A stretch of DNA of 64,000 nt from JAGOEY01 sp017997515. GTDB lineage: Bacteria; Pseudomonadota; Gammaproteobacteria; Burkholderiales; Burkholderiaceae_C. Where the stretch lies: positions 1,426,001 to 1,490,000 of the forward strand of contig CP111109.1 in assembly GCA_026314275.1 (NCBI GenBank), given 5' to 3'. The position numbers were made by a program, and so were the translations under genes. Shown here one piece after another: positions 1 through 8,151 of this stretch; within the stretch, counting starts at the first letter, position 1; the number at the start of each line of letters is the position of its first letter. A model generated the notes under the pieces. The model saw only the letters and a list, made by a program, of their open reading frames with translations. It had not been told where the DNA came from and did no database searches.

Positions 1-26
1 CTGTCATCACACAACGGGAGGATTCG

Positions 27-1484
27 ATGAAAGCAATCGTGTTGGGGAAAGTCGCCGGGCTGGCGCTGGTGCTGGGTTTGTTGTTATGGGGGTTGGGCGA
101 GATCAGTGGGCTGGTGCAGGAGCGCCAGGGCCAACGGCAGGCCGCAGTGGCCAGTGTGGCGCAGAGTCTGGCGGGGGCGCAGACGCTGCTGGGGCCGGTG
201 GTGCATATGGCGTGTACCGAGGAGTGGCAAACGCGTGAAGGCAAGGACGGTGTGGTCACTGCGCGGCGTGAGTTCACCCGTGTGGCACCACCCGCCACCT
301 TGACGGTGGATGGCGGCAACCAGCTGGAGCCGCGTGCGCGGGGGCTGCATGCGACGCAGGTGTTCACGCTCAAGACACACATCCGCGCCGAATGGCCGAA
401 CCTGGAGGCGCTGAAGGTGGTGGGCGAACACGCGGGCTCGCGTATCAGCTGCGGCCCGGCGCTGATTGCGCTTTCGGTGTCGGACGCGCGGGGTATTCGC
501 CAGGCGGTGCTGCAGGTCAACGGTGCGCCGCTGACAGCACGCGCGGGCACCTTTATGGGGGCGTACCCACGCGGGGTGCACAGCCCGCTGCCTGCCAGCA
601 CCGACCTGGCGGCGCCGCTGAAGGCGGAGCTGGAACTGGAGCTGTTGGGCACCGAGCGGCTGGGCATCGTGCCGCTGGGGGGCGCCACGCAGGTCACGCT
701 GCGATCCAACTGGCCGCACCCCAGCTTTAACGGCCAGTTTTTGCCGTCCGACCGCACGGTGACGGACGAAGGGTTTGATGCCAGCTGGCGGGTGTCGGCG
801 CTCTCCAGCACGGCGCAGCGCGCGGTGCAACAGCAGCGCCCGTTGTGTGACGGCTCGGGTGAGCGGGAGCACTACACCATGGACTCCGCCGTGGATGCCG
901 CACGCAGCGCCGCAGCCGAGGCAACAACGGCCAGCGTGGTGAGTGCATCGGGCCCCACGGGCAGTGGCTGCACCGAAACGCTGGGCGTGGCGTTTATCGA
1001 CCCGTCGAACACCTACGCACTGAGCCACCGCGCCACACGTTATGGCCTGCTGTTTATTGCACTGACGTTTGTGGCGGTGGGGTTGTTTGAATTCATGCGC
1101 TCGCTGCGGGTGCACCCGGTGCAGTACTTTCTGGTGGGTGCGGCGGTAAGCATTTTCTTTCTGCTGCTGGTAAGTTTGTCGGAGCATCTGGCCTTTGGCA
1201 GTGCCTATGCACTGGCTGCCACGGCCTGTGTGCTGCTGCTGACCTGGTATGCGAGCCACATGCTGCGCAGCTGGCGCAGTGGCCTGCCATTTGGCGCGGG
1301 TATCGCGGCGTTGTACGCCCTGCTGTATGTGCTGCTGCGGCTGGAGCAGACGGCTTTGCTGGTGGGCGCGGTGGCCTTGTTTGCGGTGCTGGCCCTGGTG
1401 ATGCTGCTGACGCGCAAGGTGGACTGGTACAGCCGCCTGCAGGTGGGCAACACTGCGGCCCCCACCACCACAGCACGCGAATAG
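27..1484 (+). CDS. creD: CreD-family inner-membrane protein
   Basis: A 485-residue integral membrane protein of the CreD (cell envelope integrity) family. One N-terminal membrane segment lies at about residues 7-27, then a large periplasmic domain, then a run of hydrophobic segments from about residue 331. The segment MRSLRVHPVQYFLVG and the following SLSEH are typical of the conserved CreD C-terminal region. A GGGAGG ribosome site sits 7-10 bases before the ATG. In enteric bacteria CreD belongs to the CreBC regulon and affects envelope properties, but its biochemical role is unclear. No CreBC-like two-component genes lie beside it here. The next gene follows after 12 bases, so the two are probably cotranscribed. 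Confidence 0.85.
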   Translation: MKAIVLGKVAGLALVLGLLLWGLGEISGLVQERQGQRQAAVASVAQSLAGAQTLLGPVVHMACTEEWQTREGKDGVVTARREFTRVAPPATLTVDGGNQLEPRARGLHATQVFTLKTHIRAEWPNLEALKVVGEHAGSRISCGPALIALSVSDARGIRQAVLQVNGAPLTARAGTFMGAYPRGVHSPLPASTDLAAPLKAELELELLGTERLGIVPLGGATQVTLRSNWPHPSFNGQFLPSDRTVTDEGFDASWRVSALSSTAQRAVQQQRPLCDGSGEREHYTMDSAVDAARSAAAEATTASVVSASGPTGSGCTETLGVAFIDPSNTYALSHRATRYGLLFIALTFVAVGLFEFMRSLRVHPVQYFLVGAAVSIFFLLLVSLSEHLAFGSAYALAATACVLLLTWYASHMLRSWRSGLPFGAGIAALYALLYVLLRLEQTALLVGAVALFAVLALVMLLTRKVDWYSRLQVGNTAAPTTTARE

Positions 1485-1496
1485 CAAGGGCACGCC

Positions 1497-1904
1497 ATGC
1501 TTCGCTTGCAGCCCCGTTTTCTTGCGCTGTGTCTGGTGCTGCTGGCACTGGAGGTGGGTATTGCGCGGTATATCCACAGCGGCCCGGTGCGCGCCTTTGT
1601 GGGCGACGTGCTGGTGGTGCCCACACTGTTTTTTCTGCTGCGCGGCTGTGTGCAACTGCCGGTGGCGCTGGCCGCTGGTCTGGTGCTGGGCTTTGCCGGC
1701 CTGGTGGAGGTGTCGCAGGCGTTTGCGCTGGTGGACTGGCTGGGCCTGCACGGCCAGACACCCGTACACCGGGTGCTGCGTATTGCGCTGGGGGCCACGT
1801 TTGATGCGCTGGACTTAGTGGCTTACGCCATGGGGTGGGGCCTGTGTCTGGCCACGGGGCGCAGCACCCCGGCCTACCGCCCGCAAAGGGCCGCGTGGCC
1901 GTGA
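1497..1904 (+). CDS. DUF2809 family membrane protein
   Basis: A 135-residue protein with four hydrophobic segments (about residues 7-25, 33-50, 54-75 and 100-122). The pattern of short loops and the motif VVPTLFFLLRG followed by a VEVSQ segment fits the DUF2809 family of small membrane proteins. Function is unknown. It lies 12 bases after creD on the same strand, which suggests an envelope-related two-gene unit. The start ATG at 1497 follows creD closely with no alternative in-frame start nearby. The family call rests on memory of the domain pattern and was not verified by a search. Confidence 0.7.
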   Translation: MLRLQPRFLALCLVLLALEVGIARYIHSGPVRAFVGDVLVVPTLFFLLRGCVQLPVALAAGLVLGFAGLVEVSQAFALVDWLGLHGQTPVHRVLRIALGATFDALDLVAYAMGWGLCLATGRSTPAYRPQRAAWP

Positions 1905-1927
1905 AGCAACATACAGGTCATAAGGAT

Positions 1928-1941
1928 TTGATCCAGCGCAA
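1928..1941 (+). promoter_or_regulatory. FNR-like box, distal
   Basis: TTGATccagCGCAA matches the FNR/Anr consensus TTGAT-N4-ATCAA in the left half and three of five bases in the right half. It lies 49 bp (centre to centre) upstream of a second box of the same form, ahead of ompW. Function is inferred. Confidence 0.45.
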
Positions 1942-1976
1942 GGCCCGCCCACACAAGGCCCATGAGCCCGCCCGGT

Positions 1977-1990
1977 TTGACGCAGCGCAA
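1977..1990 (+). promoter_or_regulatory. FNR-like box, proximal, with ompW promoter
   Basis: TTGACgcagCGCAA sits inside a 12-bp GC-rich stem (1967-1978 with 1989-2000). A TGTAAT -10-like hexamer lies at 2013-2018. If transcription starts near 2025 the box is centred close to -41.5, the class II FNR activation position. ompW is FNR-regulated in enteric bacteria, which supports the reading. The palindromic surroundings could instead simply form a hairpin. Confidence 0.45.
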
Positions 1991-2062
1991 ACCGGGCGGG
2001 GGCCATCAATCCTGTAATCAAGCCACGGGTATGTTCCCGATGACTACAGGACGAGAAAGACC

Positions 2063-2662
2063 ATGAAGAAGCACATCACCCTTGCCGCCGTTGCCCTGTG
2101 CACCCTGATGTCGGGTGCCGCCATGGCCCAGCAAACCACCGAAGGCCCCTGGCTGGTGCGTGCGCGCGCTGTGCACCTGGACAGCGCCAACAAGGACAGC
2201 ACCGGGCTGAACCTGTCGGTCAACGACAAGTGGCTTCCCGAAGTGGACATCACGTATTTCTTCAACAAGAACATCGCTGCCGAGTTGATCCTGACCGTGC
2301 CCCAGCGCCACACCCTGAGCGCGGGCGGCACAGCCATTGGCAGCCTGAAACACCTGCCACCGTCGCTGCTGGTGCAGTACCACTTCACCGACGCGCCCGG
2401 CTTCAAGCCCTATGTGGGCGCCGGCGTGAACTACACACGTTTCAGCAGCATCCGCCTGCCCGCCGGTGTGGACGTTGACCGCAACAGTTTTGGCGGTGCG
2501 CTGCAGCTGGGTGTGGACATCCCGGTGGCCAAGGACGTGTACCTGAACTTTGACGTGAAGAAGGTGTACATCAAGACCGACGTGTCTGCGGCGGGCAACA
2601 AGATCGGCACCTTCAAGGTGGACCCTGTTTTGTTCGGCATCGGCCTCGGCTGGAGATTCTGA
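2063..2662 (+). CDS. ompW: OmpW family outer-membrane protein
   Basis: A 199-residue protein with a signal peptide (residues 1-22, ending AAMA before QQ) and the eight-stranded beta-barrel pattern of OmpW. Marks include GPWLVRARAVHL near the N-terminus, VDITYFFNKNIAAEL in the middle, and the terminal aromatic FGIGLGWRF needed for outer-membrane assembly. OmpW proteins form narrow hydrophobic channels for small apolar molecules. Length is normal for the family. AGGACGAGAAAGACC upstream supplies a ribosome site. Two FNR-like boxes precede it, suggesting low-oxygen control. A strong hairpin follows at 2691-2719. Confidence 0.9.
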   Translation: MKKHITLAAVALCTLMSGAAMAQQTTEGPWLVRARAVHLDSANKDSTGLNLSVNDKWLPEVDITYFFNKNIAAELILTVPQRHTLSAGGTAIGSLKHLPPSLLVQYHFTDAPGFKPYVGAGVNYTRFSSIRLPAGVDVDRNSFGGALQLGVDIPVAKDVYLNFDVKKVYIKTDVSAAGNKIGTFKVDPVLFGIGLGWRF

Positions 2663-2690
2663 AGCACGCCCCGCAAGGGGCTTGGAAAAC

Positions 2691-2719
2691 AAGAAGGGCT
2701 CCTGCAGGGAGCCCTTCTT
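2691..2719. terminator. Bidirectional terminator hairpin, ompW / hemerythrin
   Basis: A perfect 12-bp inverted repeat (2691-2702 with 2708-2719, loop of five) lies between two converging genes. The arms AAGAAGGGCTCC and GGAGCCCTTCTT provide A/T-rich bases at both outer ends. It probably terminates ompW on the plus strand and the hemerythrin gene on the minus strand. Confidence 0.8.
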
Positions 2720-2738
2720 GCGTTGGAGGGTGGGTAAC

Positions 2739-3230
2739 TCACGCAGTGGCGGGCTCCGCCTCATGGCAGCTGTGGCCGCCACAACCGTGGATCAACTCGG
2801 CAGGCAAGGCCCCGGGGGCGTGCACCGTGCCGCTGACCGGGTCGAAGCCCACGCGGCGCAGGTGCAAGGCCAGCGCGGCATCCATCGACTGCGCATGTTG
2901 CGGGAACCAGACGGCCAGCTCGCGGGCCATCTGGCGCACGGCAAGCAGGTCGCCGCCAGCGCCCAGCACCGCGCCTTCGCGCATCACACCCAGTACCACC
3001 TTGTGCTGCAGGCTGTGGCAGTTGGACGATGCAAACCGCGTGGCCTGCATCCAGTCGTCCTCTTGCCCGAAGTGGCCGTCTGTGTGGTCGATCAACGCCT
3101 GCCACGCGGCCAGCAGCATGGTGTCCGGGGCGGCCTCCACGGTGGCGAGTAATTCGACGAATTCGTGGTGGGTGTCATCCATCAGGGGCAAGTCCAGCGC
3201 CAGAGCGTCCGACCATTCAAGCAAAGCCAT
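2739..3230 (-). CDS. Bacteriohemerythrin-like protein
   Basis: A 163-residue hemerythrin-domain protein, expected to bind O2 at a non-haem di-iron centre. Iron ligands are visible in order: HHEF at 21-24, H49, H53 with E57 (LIDHTDGHFGQEDDWM), and H72/H76 (NCHSLQH). The reading frame is open further upstream, but ATG 3230 has a GGGAG site seven bases before it and begins at the conserved domain start. The C-terminus is odd: after the four-helix domain it continues with GCGGHSCHE, a short Cys/His-rich tail that could bind metal. It stands alone, converging on ompW. Confidence 0.8.
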   Translation of the reverse strand: MALLEWSDALALDLPLMDDTHHEFVELLATVEAAPDTMLLAAWQALIDHTDGHFGQEDDWMQATRFASSNCHSLQHKVVLGVMREGAVLGAGGDLLAVRQMARELAVWFPQHAQSMDAALALHLRRVGFDPVSGTVHAPGALPAELIHGCGGHSCHEAEPATA

Positions 3231-3360
3231 GCGGGTTCTCCCAAAAAAAGTTCCGCCCGAGCTTACGAAGCCCCCCAATCCCACGCCTTGATGCACATCA
3301 GGTAAAGGGCATTTGGCCCAGACCCATTACCGGCCCGTGCCAAGCGTGCAACGCGAGGCA

Positions 3361-3462
3361 CCCTTCCAGCAGACGCCGTGGAACCGGCTTTGCCGGGCCA
3401 CCAGCGTCGCCCCCTGCAAGGGGGTTGGCGTTTACACGCAGTGAAAAAGCCTGGGGGTGTTA
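3361..3462. repeat. Dispersed hairpin repeat R1, copy 1
   Basis: One of five ~95-105-bp copies in the window, all in the same orientation. The core hairpin spans 3372-3408: GACGC pairs with GCGTC, GTGG with CCAC, and CCGGC with GCCGG around a TTT loop. It is followed by CCCCCTGCAAGGGGG and the terminal CCTGGGGGTG. The element's end provides the TAA stop codon of the minus-strand lipoprotein gene at 3460. The rest of this spacer (3231-3360) shows nothing recognisable. Confidence 0.85.
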
Positions 3463-4113
3463 CCTATCTATCCACTGCGCAATTTCTTGTGCCGCAGCGT
3501 CTGTCGCCTGTGCCAGGGCATGGACACCGCCGGGTGCATCGTTGCTGGCGGCGGGGCGCTGCACGATGACCTGGCGCTGGCCCCATAGTTTGTCGCCGGT
3601 GGGGGTGTTTTCGACCAGGGTGACACGCAGGCGCACCAGCCCGGCGCTGCTGGTGGGGGTGTCGAAGATGTGGCTGAACTCGTCCAGGTCCACACGCAGC
3701 ACCAGCGGCAACGCACCGTTGGTGCGCACCAGGGCGGCGCTTTCATCGGCGCTGATGACGGCGCGGCGTTGGCCCAGGTGGTCGCGCAGACGCTGGCGCA
3801 CCAGCTGGGCCACGGGCATGCTCCAGCGCGCCTGCGAATAAGGCTGCAGGGTCTGGGCGTCGGCATAGGCCAGGCGGTACAACACGGCGGTGGAGCCATC
3901 GAGCACACCTGCCGGTTCCACATCTGCCAGCGCCAGGGTGGGCAGCGGGGCCCTGCGGTCGGTCACGGGTGTGGTGAGCGGGCCGGGGCCGAAGTCGTAG
4001 GTGACGGGGCGGGTGGGCCGGTCGGGCAGGGACGAACACGCGCCCAGCAGCAAGGCAAGTGACAGCACCGCGAGGGCCGAGGCACCAGAACGAAAAGAGG
4101 TGTGAAAACTCAT
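3460..4113 (-). CDS. ABC-type transport auxiliary lipoprotein
   Basis: A 217-residue lipoprotein: N-terminal signal with lipobox LLGAC (Cys26) followed by SS. The rest matches the ABC-transport auxiliary component (PqiC/YmbA-like) family, including the internal RPAASNDAPGGVHALAQATDAA region near the C-terminus. It is the last gene of the MCE operon and its start overlaps the MCE gene stop by 4 bp. By analogy with PqiC and MlaA-type partners it is probably an outer-membrane-anchored part of a lipid-transport bridge across the periplasm. The stop codon lies on the edge of repeat R1. Confidence 0.8.
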   Translation of the reverse strand: MSFHTSFRSGASALAVLSLALLLGACSSLPDRPTRPVTYDFGPGPLTTPVTDRRAPLPTLALADVEPAGVLDGSTAVLYRLAYADAQTLQPYSQARWSMPVAQLVRQRLRDHLGQRRAVISADESAALVRTNGALPLVLRVDLDEFSHIFDTPTSSAGLVRLRVTLVENTPTGDKLWGQRQVIVQRPAASNDAPGGVHALAQATDAAAQEIAQWIDR

Positions 4114-5102
4114 GGACGGGCTCCTGTAGTGCCCACCGAGGGGCTGACAAAACCGGGCTCACCCGGGCCGGGGTGCACCACGCCGTTGCCGAAGATGAGG
4201 GACTGCGGGTTGTCGTTGATGTTGGTGACGGTGCGGCTCAGCTGGCGTGCGGCGCGTGAGGCGTCTTCACCCACGCGGTTGAGCCGTGGCAGGGTGGTGG
4301 AGCCAAAGGTGTCCGCCGCCTGCGACAGGGCTCCGGTGCCTTCGGCCAGGCGGTCGATGGGGCCGTCCTTGCCATTGAGGCGGTCGGCCGTGGCCGTGAA
4401 CGCATCCGCCGTGCGCGACACGTCTTTGGCCGCACCCTGCAGCGCCTGCATGGTCTTGCTGCTGTCGTTGACCAGCGCTGGCAACGCGGCCAGGGCCGGG
4501 TCCACACGCTGGGTCAGCGTGTGGTCGAGGGACTGGGTGATTTTGTTGATGGACGCGGCCGACGCGGCCACACCTTCCAGGGTTTTGGCAAAGTTCTTCT
4601 GGTTGGTGTCGCTGAGCAGTTGGTTGACGCGTTCGGAGACTTCCTCGACCTTGGTCATCAGCTCGGGCACACGGGCGCTGAGCTCCCCCAGCTGCGAGGT
4701 GCGCAGCGGCAGGCGCGGCACGCCGCTGGAGCCCTTGGGCTCGGTCTCTTGTTTCTTGCCCTCGTCGTCGAGCTGGATAAAAGCCAGCCCGGTGATGCCC
4801 TGGTAACTCAGCGTGGCGAAGGTGGTGGGGGTGAGCGGTGCGTTGCTGTCCACGGCGATGCGGATCAGCACATTCCCGGCTACGTCCGGGTCGAAGCCGA
4901 TGTCGGTGACACGGCCAACCGACACACCTTTGAAGCGCACAGCGGCCTGCGGTTGCAGCCCCGTCACGGTGTCGCGGGTGGACAGCTCGAACGGCTGGGT
5001 GACCCCTTTGTCACGCGTGAGCCACATGGCCATGGCCACCAGCAGCGCCGTCACGGCCAGCACAAATGCGCCTGCAGCCAGCGCGTGGGATTTGTTTTCC
5101 AT
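4110..5102 (-). CDS. MCE-domain lipid transport protein (MlaD-like)
   Basis: A 330-residue protein with a single N-terminal membrane anchor (about residues 8-28) and one MCE domain at about 39-115, with the markers GLQPQAAVRFKGVSVGRV and LSYQGITGLAFIQL. A long helical region follows (about 140-290). MCE rings bind phospholipid in the periplasm and pass it to or from the MlaFE-type ABC transporter. It is longer than E. coli MlaD (183 residues), so the helical tail may extend a channel. It sits between the ATPase gene (1-bp gap) and the lipoprotein gene (4-bp overlap). Confidence 0.88.
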   Translation of the reverse strand: MENKSHALAAGAFVLAVTALLVAMAMWLTRDKGVTQPFELSTRDTVTGLQPQAAVRFKGVSVGRVTDIGFDPDVAGNVLIRIAVDSNAPLTPTTFATLSYQGITGLAFIQLDDEGKKQETEPKGSSGVPRLPLRTSQLGELSARVPELMTKVEEVSERVNQLLSDTNQKNFAKTLEGVAASAASINKITQSLDHTLTQRVDPALAALPALVNDSSKTMQALQGAAKDVSRTADAFTATADRLNGKDGPIDRLAEGTGALSQAADTFGSTTLPRLNRVGEDASRAARQLSRTVTNINDNPQSLIFGNGVVHPGPGEPGFVSPSVGTTGARP

Positions 5103-5103
5103 A

Positions 5104-5964
5104 TCAGGTGTCCTTTTGCGGCGGTACGGTCACCACAGGGGTGGCCGCTGGTGCGGCGGTTTCGGGGGCCAAGGTTGCCGTGGCGCGCCGCCCCCGTTCG
5201 CCCAGGAAGAAGTGTTTGATAAACGGGTGGTCAAACGCCACCACGTCCTGGGGTGGGCCGCTGACGATGACACGTTTGTCGGCCAGCACGGCCACGCGGG
5301 TGCTCAGCGCAAACAGGGTGTCCAGGTCATGGGTGACCATCACTACGGTCAGCCCCAGCTCTTCGTGCAGCGAACGCAGCAGGGTGCAGAACTCGTCCGA
5401 GCCATTCGGGTCGAGCCCGGCGGTGGGTTCGTCCAGCAGCAGCAGCGGCGGGTCCATGGAGAGCGCCCGCGCCAGCGCCACACGTTTGATCATGCCGCCC
5501 GACAGATCGGCGGGCATCTTGTTGGCATGCTCTGGCCCCAGGCCCACCATCTGCAGTTTGACCAGCGCCGCGTCGTTGATGAGCTCCGGCGGGAACACTT
5601 TCAGCTCGCGCAACGGGAAGGCGATGTTCTCCAGCACTGTAAACGCCGAGAACAGCGCGCCCTGCTGGAACAACATACCCACCCGGCTCGCCGCACCGAC
5701 ACGACCGAGTTCTGACGCCGGGCGGCCGAGAACTTCCACCTCACCACGGTAAGGTGACTCCAGCCCCAGCATCTGCCGCAGCAACACCGTCTTGCCGGTG
5801 CCCGAGCCGCCGACCAGCGTCAGCACCTCGCCGCGCGTGATGGTGAGGTCGAGGTCTTTGTGGATGACGACCTGCCGATCGCCCTCGCCAAAAGCAGTCC
5901 AGAGCTTGCGCACGTCGACGATGGCGTCTGTGTGGGGCATGGAGTCAGGCGTGGACATGTTCAT
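5104..5964 (-). CDS. ABC transporter ATP-binding protein (MlaF-like)
   Basis: A 286-residue ATPase of the MCE/Mla lipid transporter. Visible motifs: Walker A GGSGTGKT, signature LSGGM, Walker B LLLLDEPTAGLDP and the switch histidine in VTHD. Start ATG 5964 overlaps the permease stop by 4 bp, so translation is coupled. The C-terminal ~40 residues are Ala/Thr/Pro-rich, a low-complexity tail absent from most MlaF proteins. Works with the MlaE-like permease at the inner membrane to drive phospholipid movement. Confidence 0.88.
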   Translation of the reverse strand: MNMSTPDSMPHTDAIVDVRKLWTAFGEGDRQVVIHKDLDLTITRGEVLTLVGGSGTGKTVLLRQMLGLESPYRGEVEVLGRPASELGRVGAASRVGMLFQQGALFSAFTVLENIAFPLRELKVFPPELINDAALVKLQMVGLGPEHANKMPADLSGGMIKRVALARALSMDPPLLLLDEPTAGLDPNGSDEFCTLLRSLHEELGLTVVMVTHDLDTLFALSTRVAVLADKRVIVSGPPQDVVAFDHPFIKHFFLGERGRRATATLAPETAAPAATPVVTVPPQKDT

Positions 5965-7085
5965 ACGCCTACGCTGCGGAAAGCGATGGCGAACACCGCG
6001 TTGATCAAAATCACCACCGTGATGGATGCCACCACCGCCGCCGTGGTGCCACGGCCCAGGCTCTGGGTGTTGGGCTCGACCCGCAGGCCAAAGTGGCAGC
6101 CCACCAAAGCGATCATCAGGCCGAACACAACGGACTTACACACGGCCAGGGTGAGGTTCGACACATTCACCGCTGCGGGCATGGACTGGAAGAAAAACGA
6201 GGGTGTGATGCCCAGCGCCAAATCCGCCGCCATCATGCCGCCGGCCAGCGCCGCCGCGCTGGTCCAGACGCTGATAAGTGGCATCGCAATGGCCAGCGCA
6301 ATGGCGCGTGGCATCACCAGCCGGTAACCGTGTGAAATACCCATGACCCGCATGGCGTCCAGCTCTTCGGTCACCCGCATCACACCAATCTGCGCCGTGA
6401 TGGCCGAGCCCGACCGGCCCGCCACCAGAATGGCCGCCAGCAGCGGGCCGAGTTCACGGATGACGGCAATACCCAGGATGTTGACGATAAAAGACTCGGC
6501 ACCAAACTGCCGCAGTTGCAGTGCCGTGAGGTAGGCCAGCACCACCCCGATCAAGAAGCCCACCAGCGCGGTGATGGGCAAGGCCGCACCACCCATCTGG
6601 TACAGGTGCCCCGACACGTCGCGCCACGGCCCGCTGCCCGGCGAGCGCGCCAGCTGCAGCAAATCAAGGAACAGCTGGCCAATGAGTTTGATGAAGTCCT
6701 TGGCCTGGCCCAGTGCCTCCATGACGCCCCGGCCCAGCCCTTCAAACCGCTGCAGCGGGCTGCGCGGTGCGACCTGCGGCGGCGTGATGGAAAACTGCGC
6801 CACCCGCTCCAGCATGCTGCGATGGTCGTCCGACAGCACCACACGCTCGGGCCAGGCGCGGCCCCAGTGGTTCCACAGCACCTGTGCACCCATGTGGTCG
6901 AGGTGCTCCACGGCGTCGAGATTCCAGCCGGTACCGGGTTGCGCGGGTGCGGCCTGCAGTGCGTGGGTCACGGCCTTCCAGGTGGTGGGCACGGCCAGCG
7001 CGGCAGCCGACCAGCGTCCGACCACGGCGTGGCAGGGGCCATCGGGGGTGGTGTCTGGGCGGATGCTGGGGCGCGTGTCCTGCAT
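5961..7085 (-). CDS. MlaE-family permease with N-terminal STAS-like domain
   Basis: A 374-residue permease. The C-terminal ~255 residues match MlaE: motifs include LRQFGAESFIVN, RELGPLLAAILVAGRSGSA and the EELDAMRVMG segment, with five to six membrane segments. The N-terminal ~115 residues are soluble and resemble a STAS domain (the segment GWNLDAVEHLDHMGAQVLW fits the STAS helix region). In E. coli the STAS partner MlaB is a separate protein, so this is a natural MlaB-MlaE fusion. First gene of the four-gene operon. Confidence 0.85.
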   Translation of the reverse strand: MQDTRPSIRPDTTPDGPCHAVVGRWSAAALAVPTTWKAVTHALQAAPAQPGTGWNLDAVEHLDHMGAQVLWNHWGRAWPERVVLSDDHRSMLERVAQFSITPPQVAPRSPLQRFEGLGRGVMEALGQAKDFIKLIGQLFLDLLQLARSPGSGPWRDVSGHLYQMGGAALPITALVGFLIGVVLAYLTALQLRQFGAESFIVNILGIAVIRELGPLLAAILVAGRSGSAITAQIGVMRVTEELDAMRVMGISHGYRLVMPRAIALAIAMPLISVWTSAAALAGGMMAADLALGITPSFFFQSMPAAVNVSNLTLAVCKSVVFGLMIALVGCHFGLRVEPNTQSLGRGTTAAVVASITVVILINAVFAIAFRSVGV

Positions 7086-7181
7086 GGTGGAAGCGGAGAA
7101 ACCTCAGGGTAAGGGGGTGCCGATCAAGACACTATCGTAACAGCTGCCACTGCGCCCGGCCTGTCGGCCAACAGCGCGTTT

Positions 7182-8126
7182 TTATCCCCAGGCCTCGGCC
7201 AATGCGTCCCAGGCGCTGGCCACCACGGCCTCGTCGCGGCGCGCGGCCAGGCAGACAAATGACAACACGCAGTCGAGGCTCACCCGGTCGGCAATCACCA
7301 GCCCGTGGGCCTGGCTCTCGCGGATGGCGATGGAGTCGCGCACGAGGCTCAGGCCCACGCCGGACTTGACGAGGTCGAGCATGGACGCCTCCTGGTCCAC
7401 CAGCGCCACCCGGTTCGGCTCCACCCCCAGCGGGCCAAACACGTCGGCCAGCAGCCGGTGGTGCGCCGACGCAGGCGGTGTGCCCAGCCAGGGCAGCGCG
7501 GCCAGCGCCTTCCAGTCGCGGCCCAGCACCTGCGGGCCCCAACCGGAGGGAGCCAGCACGCGGTAGGCAAAACGGGTGAGCACCTTGTTATCAAAAACCA
7601 TAGCTGCCTGCGCACTACCCACCTGCGCCAGAGCCTGTTTTGACCCTGAATTATTGGGATCGCCCAGGAAAAAACCCACATCCAGCTCGCCGCGTGCCAC
7701 CTGGGCCAACACGTCGCCACTCATGGACTGGCGCAGTTCGGTGGCCACCTGCGGTGCAGACTCGACCAGTTGCCGCAAAAACGCGCCCAGCCGGGTGAAC
7801 TCGGGGTCGAGGATGGTGCCGATACGCAGCGTGCCGCGCACGGTGCTGTGCAGGTTTTGTGCGGCCTGGCCAAAATCGCTGGCGGCGGCCAGGGTTTTCT
7901 CGGCATGGGGCAGCAGGGCTGCACCATCCCGGGTGAGCGCCATGCCCTGGGGTGTGCGGGTGAACAGCAGCAGGCCGGTGCTGGTGGCCAGGCTTTTGAG
8001 CTGCAAGCTGACCGCAGGCTGGCTCAGGTGCAGGCGCTCGGCGGCACGCGATACATTTCCCTCTCGCGCCACCGCCACAAAGGCACGCAGGGTTTGCAGA
8101 TCGGGGGACGCAGTCATATTTGCCAT
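7182..8126 (-). CDS. LysR-family transcriptional regulator
   Basis: A 314-residue LysR regulator. The winged helix-turn-helix occupies residues ~10-68 (TLRAFVAVAREGNVSRAAE, then LSQPAVSLQLKSL); the effector domain follows from ~95. It diverges from mmsA, whose promoter it probably controls through the shared 82-bp gap. Residues ~161-177 (GSKQALAQVGSAQAAMV) coincide with a copy of repeat R2 on the opposite strand and look like an in-frame insertion in the effector domain. Start could also be the in-frame ATG at 8117. Confidence 0.85.
   Translation of the reverse strand: MANMTASPDLQTLRAFVAVAREGNVSRAAERLHLSQPAVSLQLKSLATSTGLLLFTRTPQGMALTRDGAALLPHAEKTLAAASDFGQAAQNLHSTVRGTLRIGTILDPEFTRLGAFLRQLVESAPQVATELRQSMSGDVLAQVARGELDVGFFLGDPNNSGSKQALAQVGSAQAAMVFDNKVLTRFAYRVLAPSGWGPQVLGRDWKALAALPWLGTPPASAHHRLLADVFGPLGVEPNRVALVDQEASMLDLVKSGVGLSLVRDSIAIRESQAHGLVIADRVSLDCVLSFVCLAARRDEAVVASAWDALAEAWG
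7598..7646. repeat. Dispersed repeat R2, copy inside the LysR gene
   Basis: CCATAGCTGCCTGCGC, then an 11-base spacer, then TGCGCCAGAGCCTGTTTTGA matches the R2 consensus ATAGCTGCTTGCGC-N11-GCGCTAGAGGCC-N-GTTTTGA. It lies wholly within coding sequence and keeps the reading frame. Confidence 0.65.
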
Positions 8127-8138
8127 ATTAATAATTCC

Positions 8139-8151
8139 ATTTTGGCAAAAT
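8139..8151. promoter_or_regulatory. Candidate LysR operator between lysR and mmsA
   Basis: ATTTTGGCAAAAT is a perfect inverted repeat (6-bp arms, one central base) in the 82-bp divergent gap, and fits the T-N11-A pattern of LysR sites. The neighbouring TTTGCCATATTAATAAT is A/T-rich and may include the -10 region of the regulator gene. Confidence 0.5.

Noticed and set aside
1967..2000. The 12-bp GC-rich stem before ompW as an intrinsic terminator
   Set aside because: No T-run follows on either strand, and the loop region coincides with an FNR-like box, so a regulatory role is more likely.
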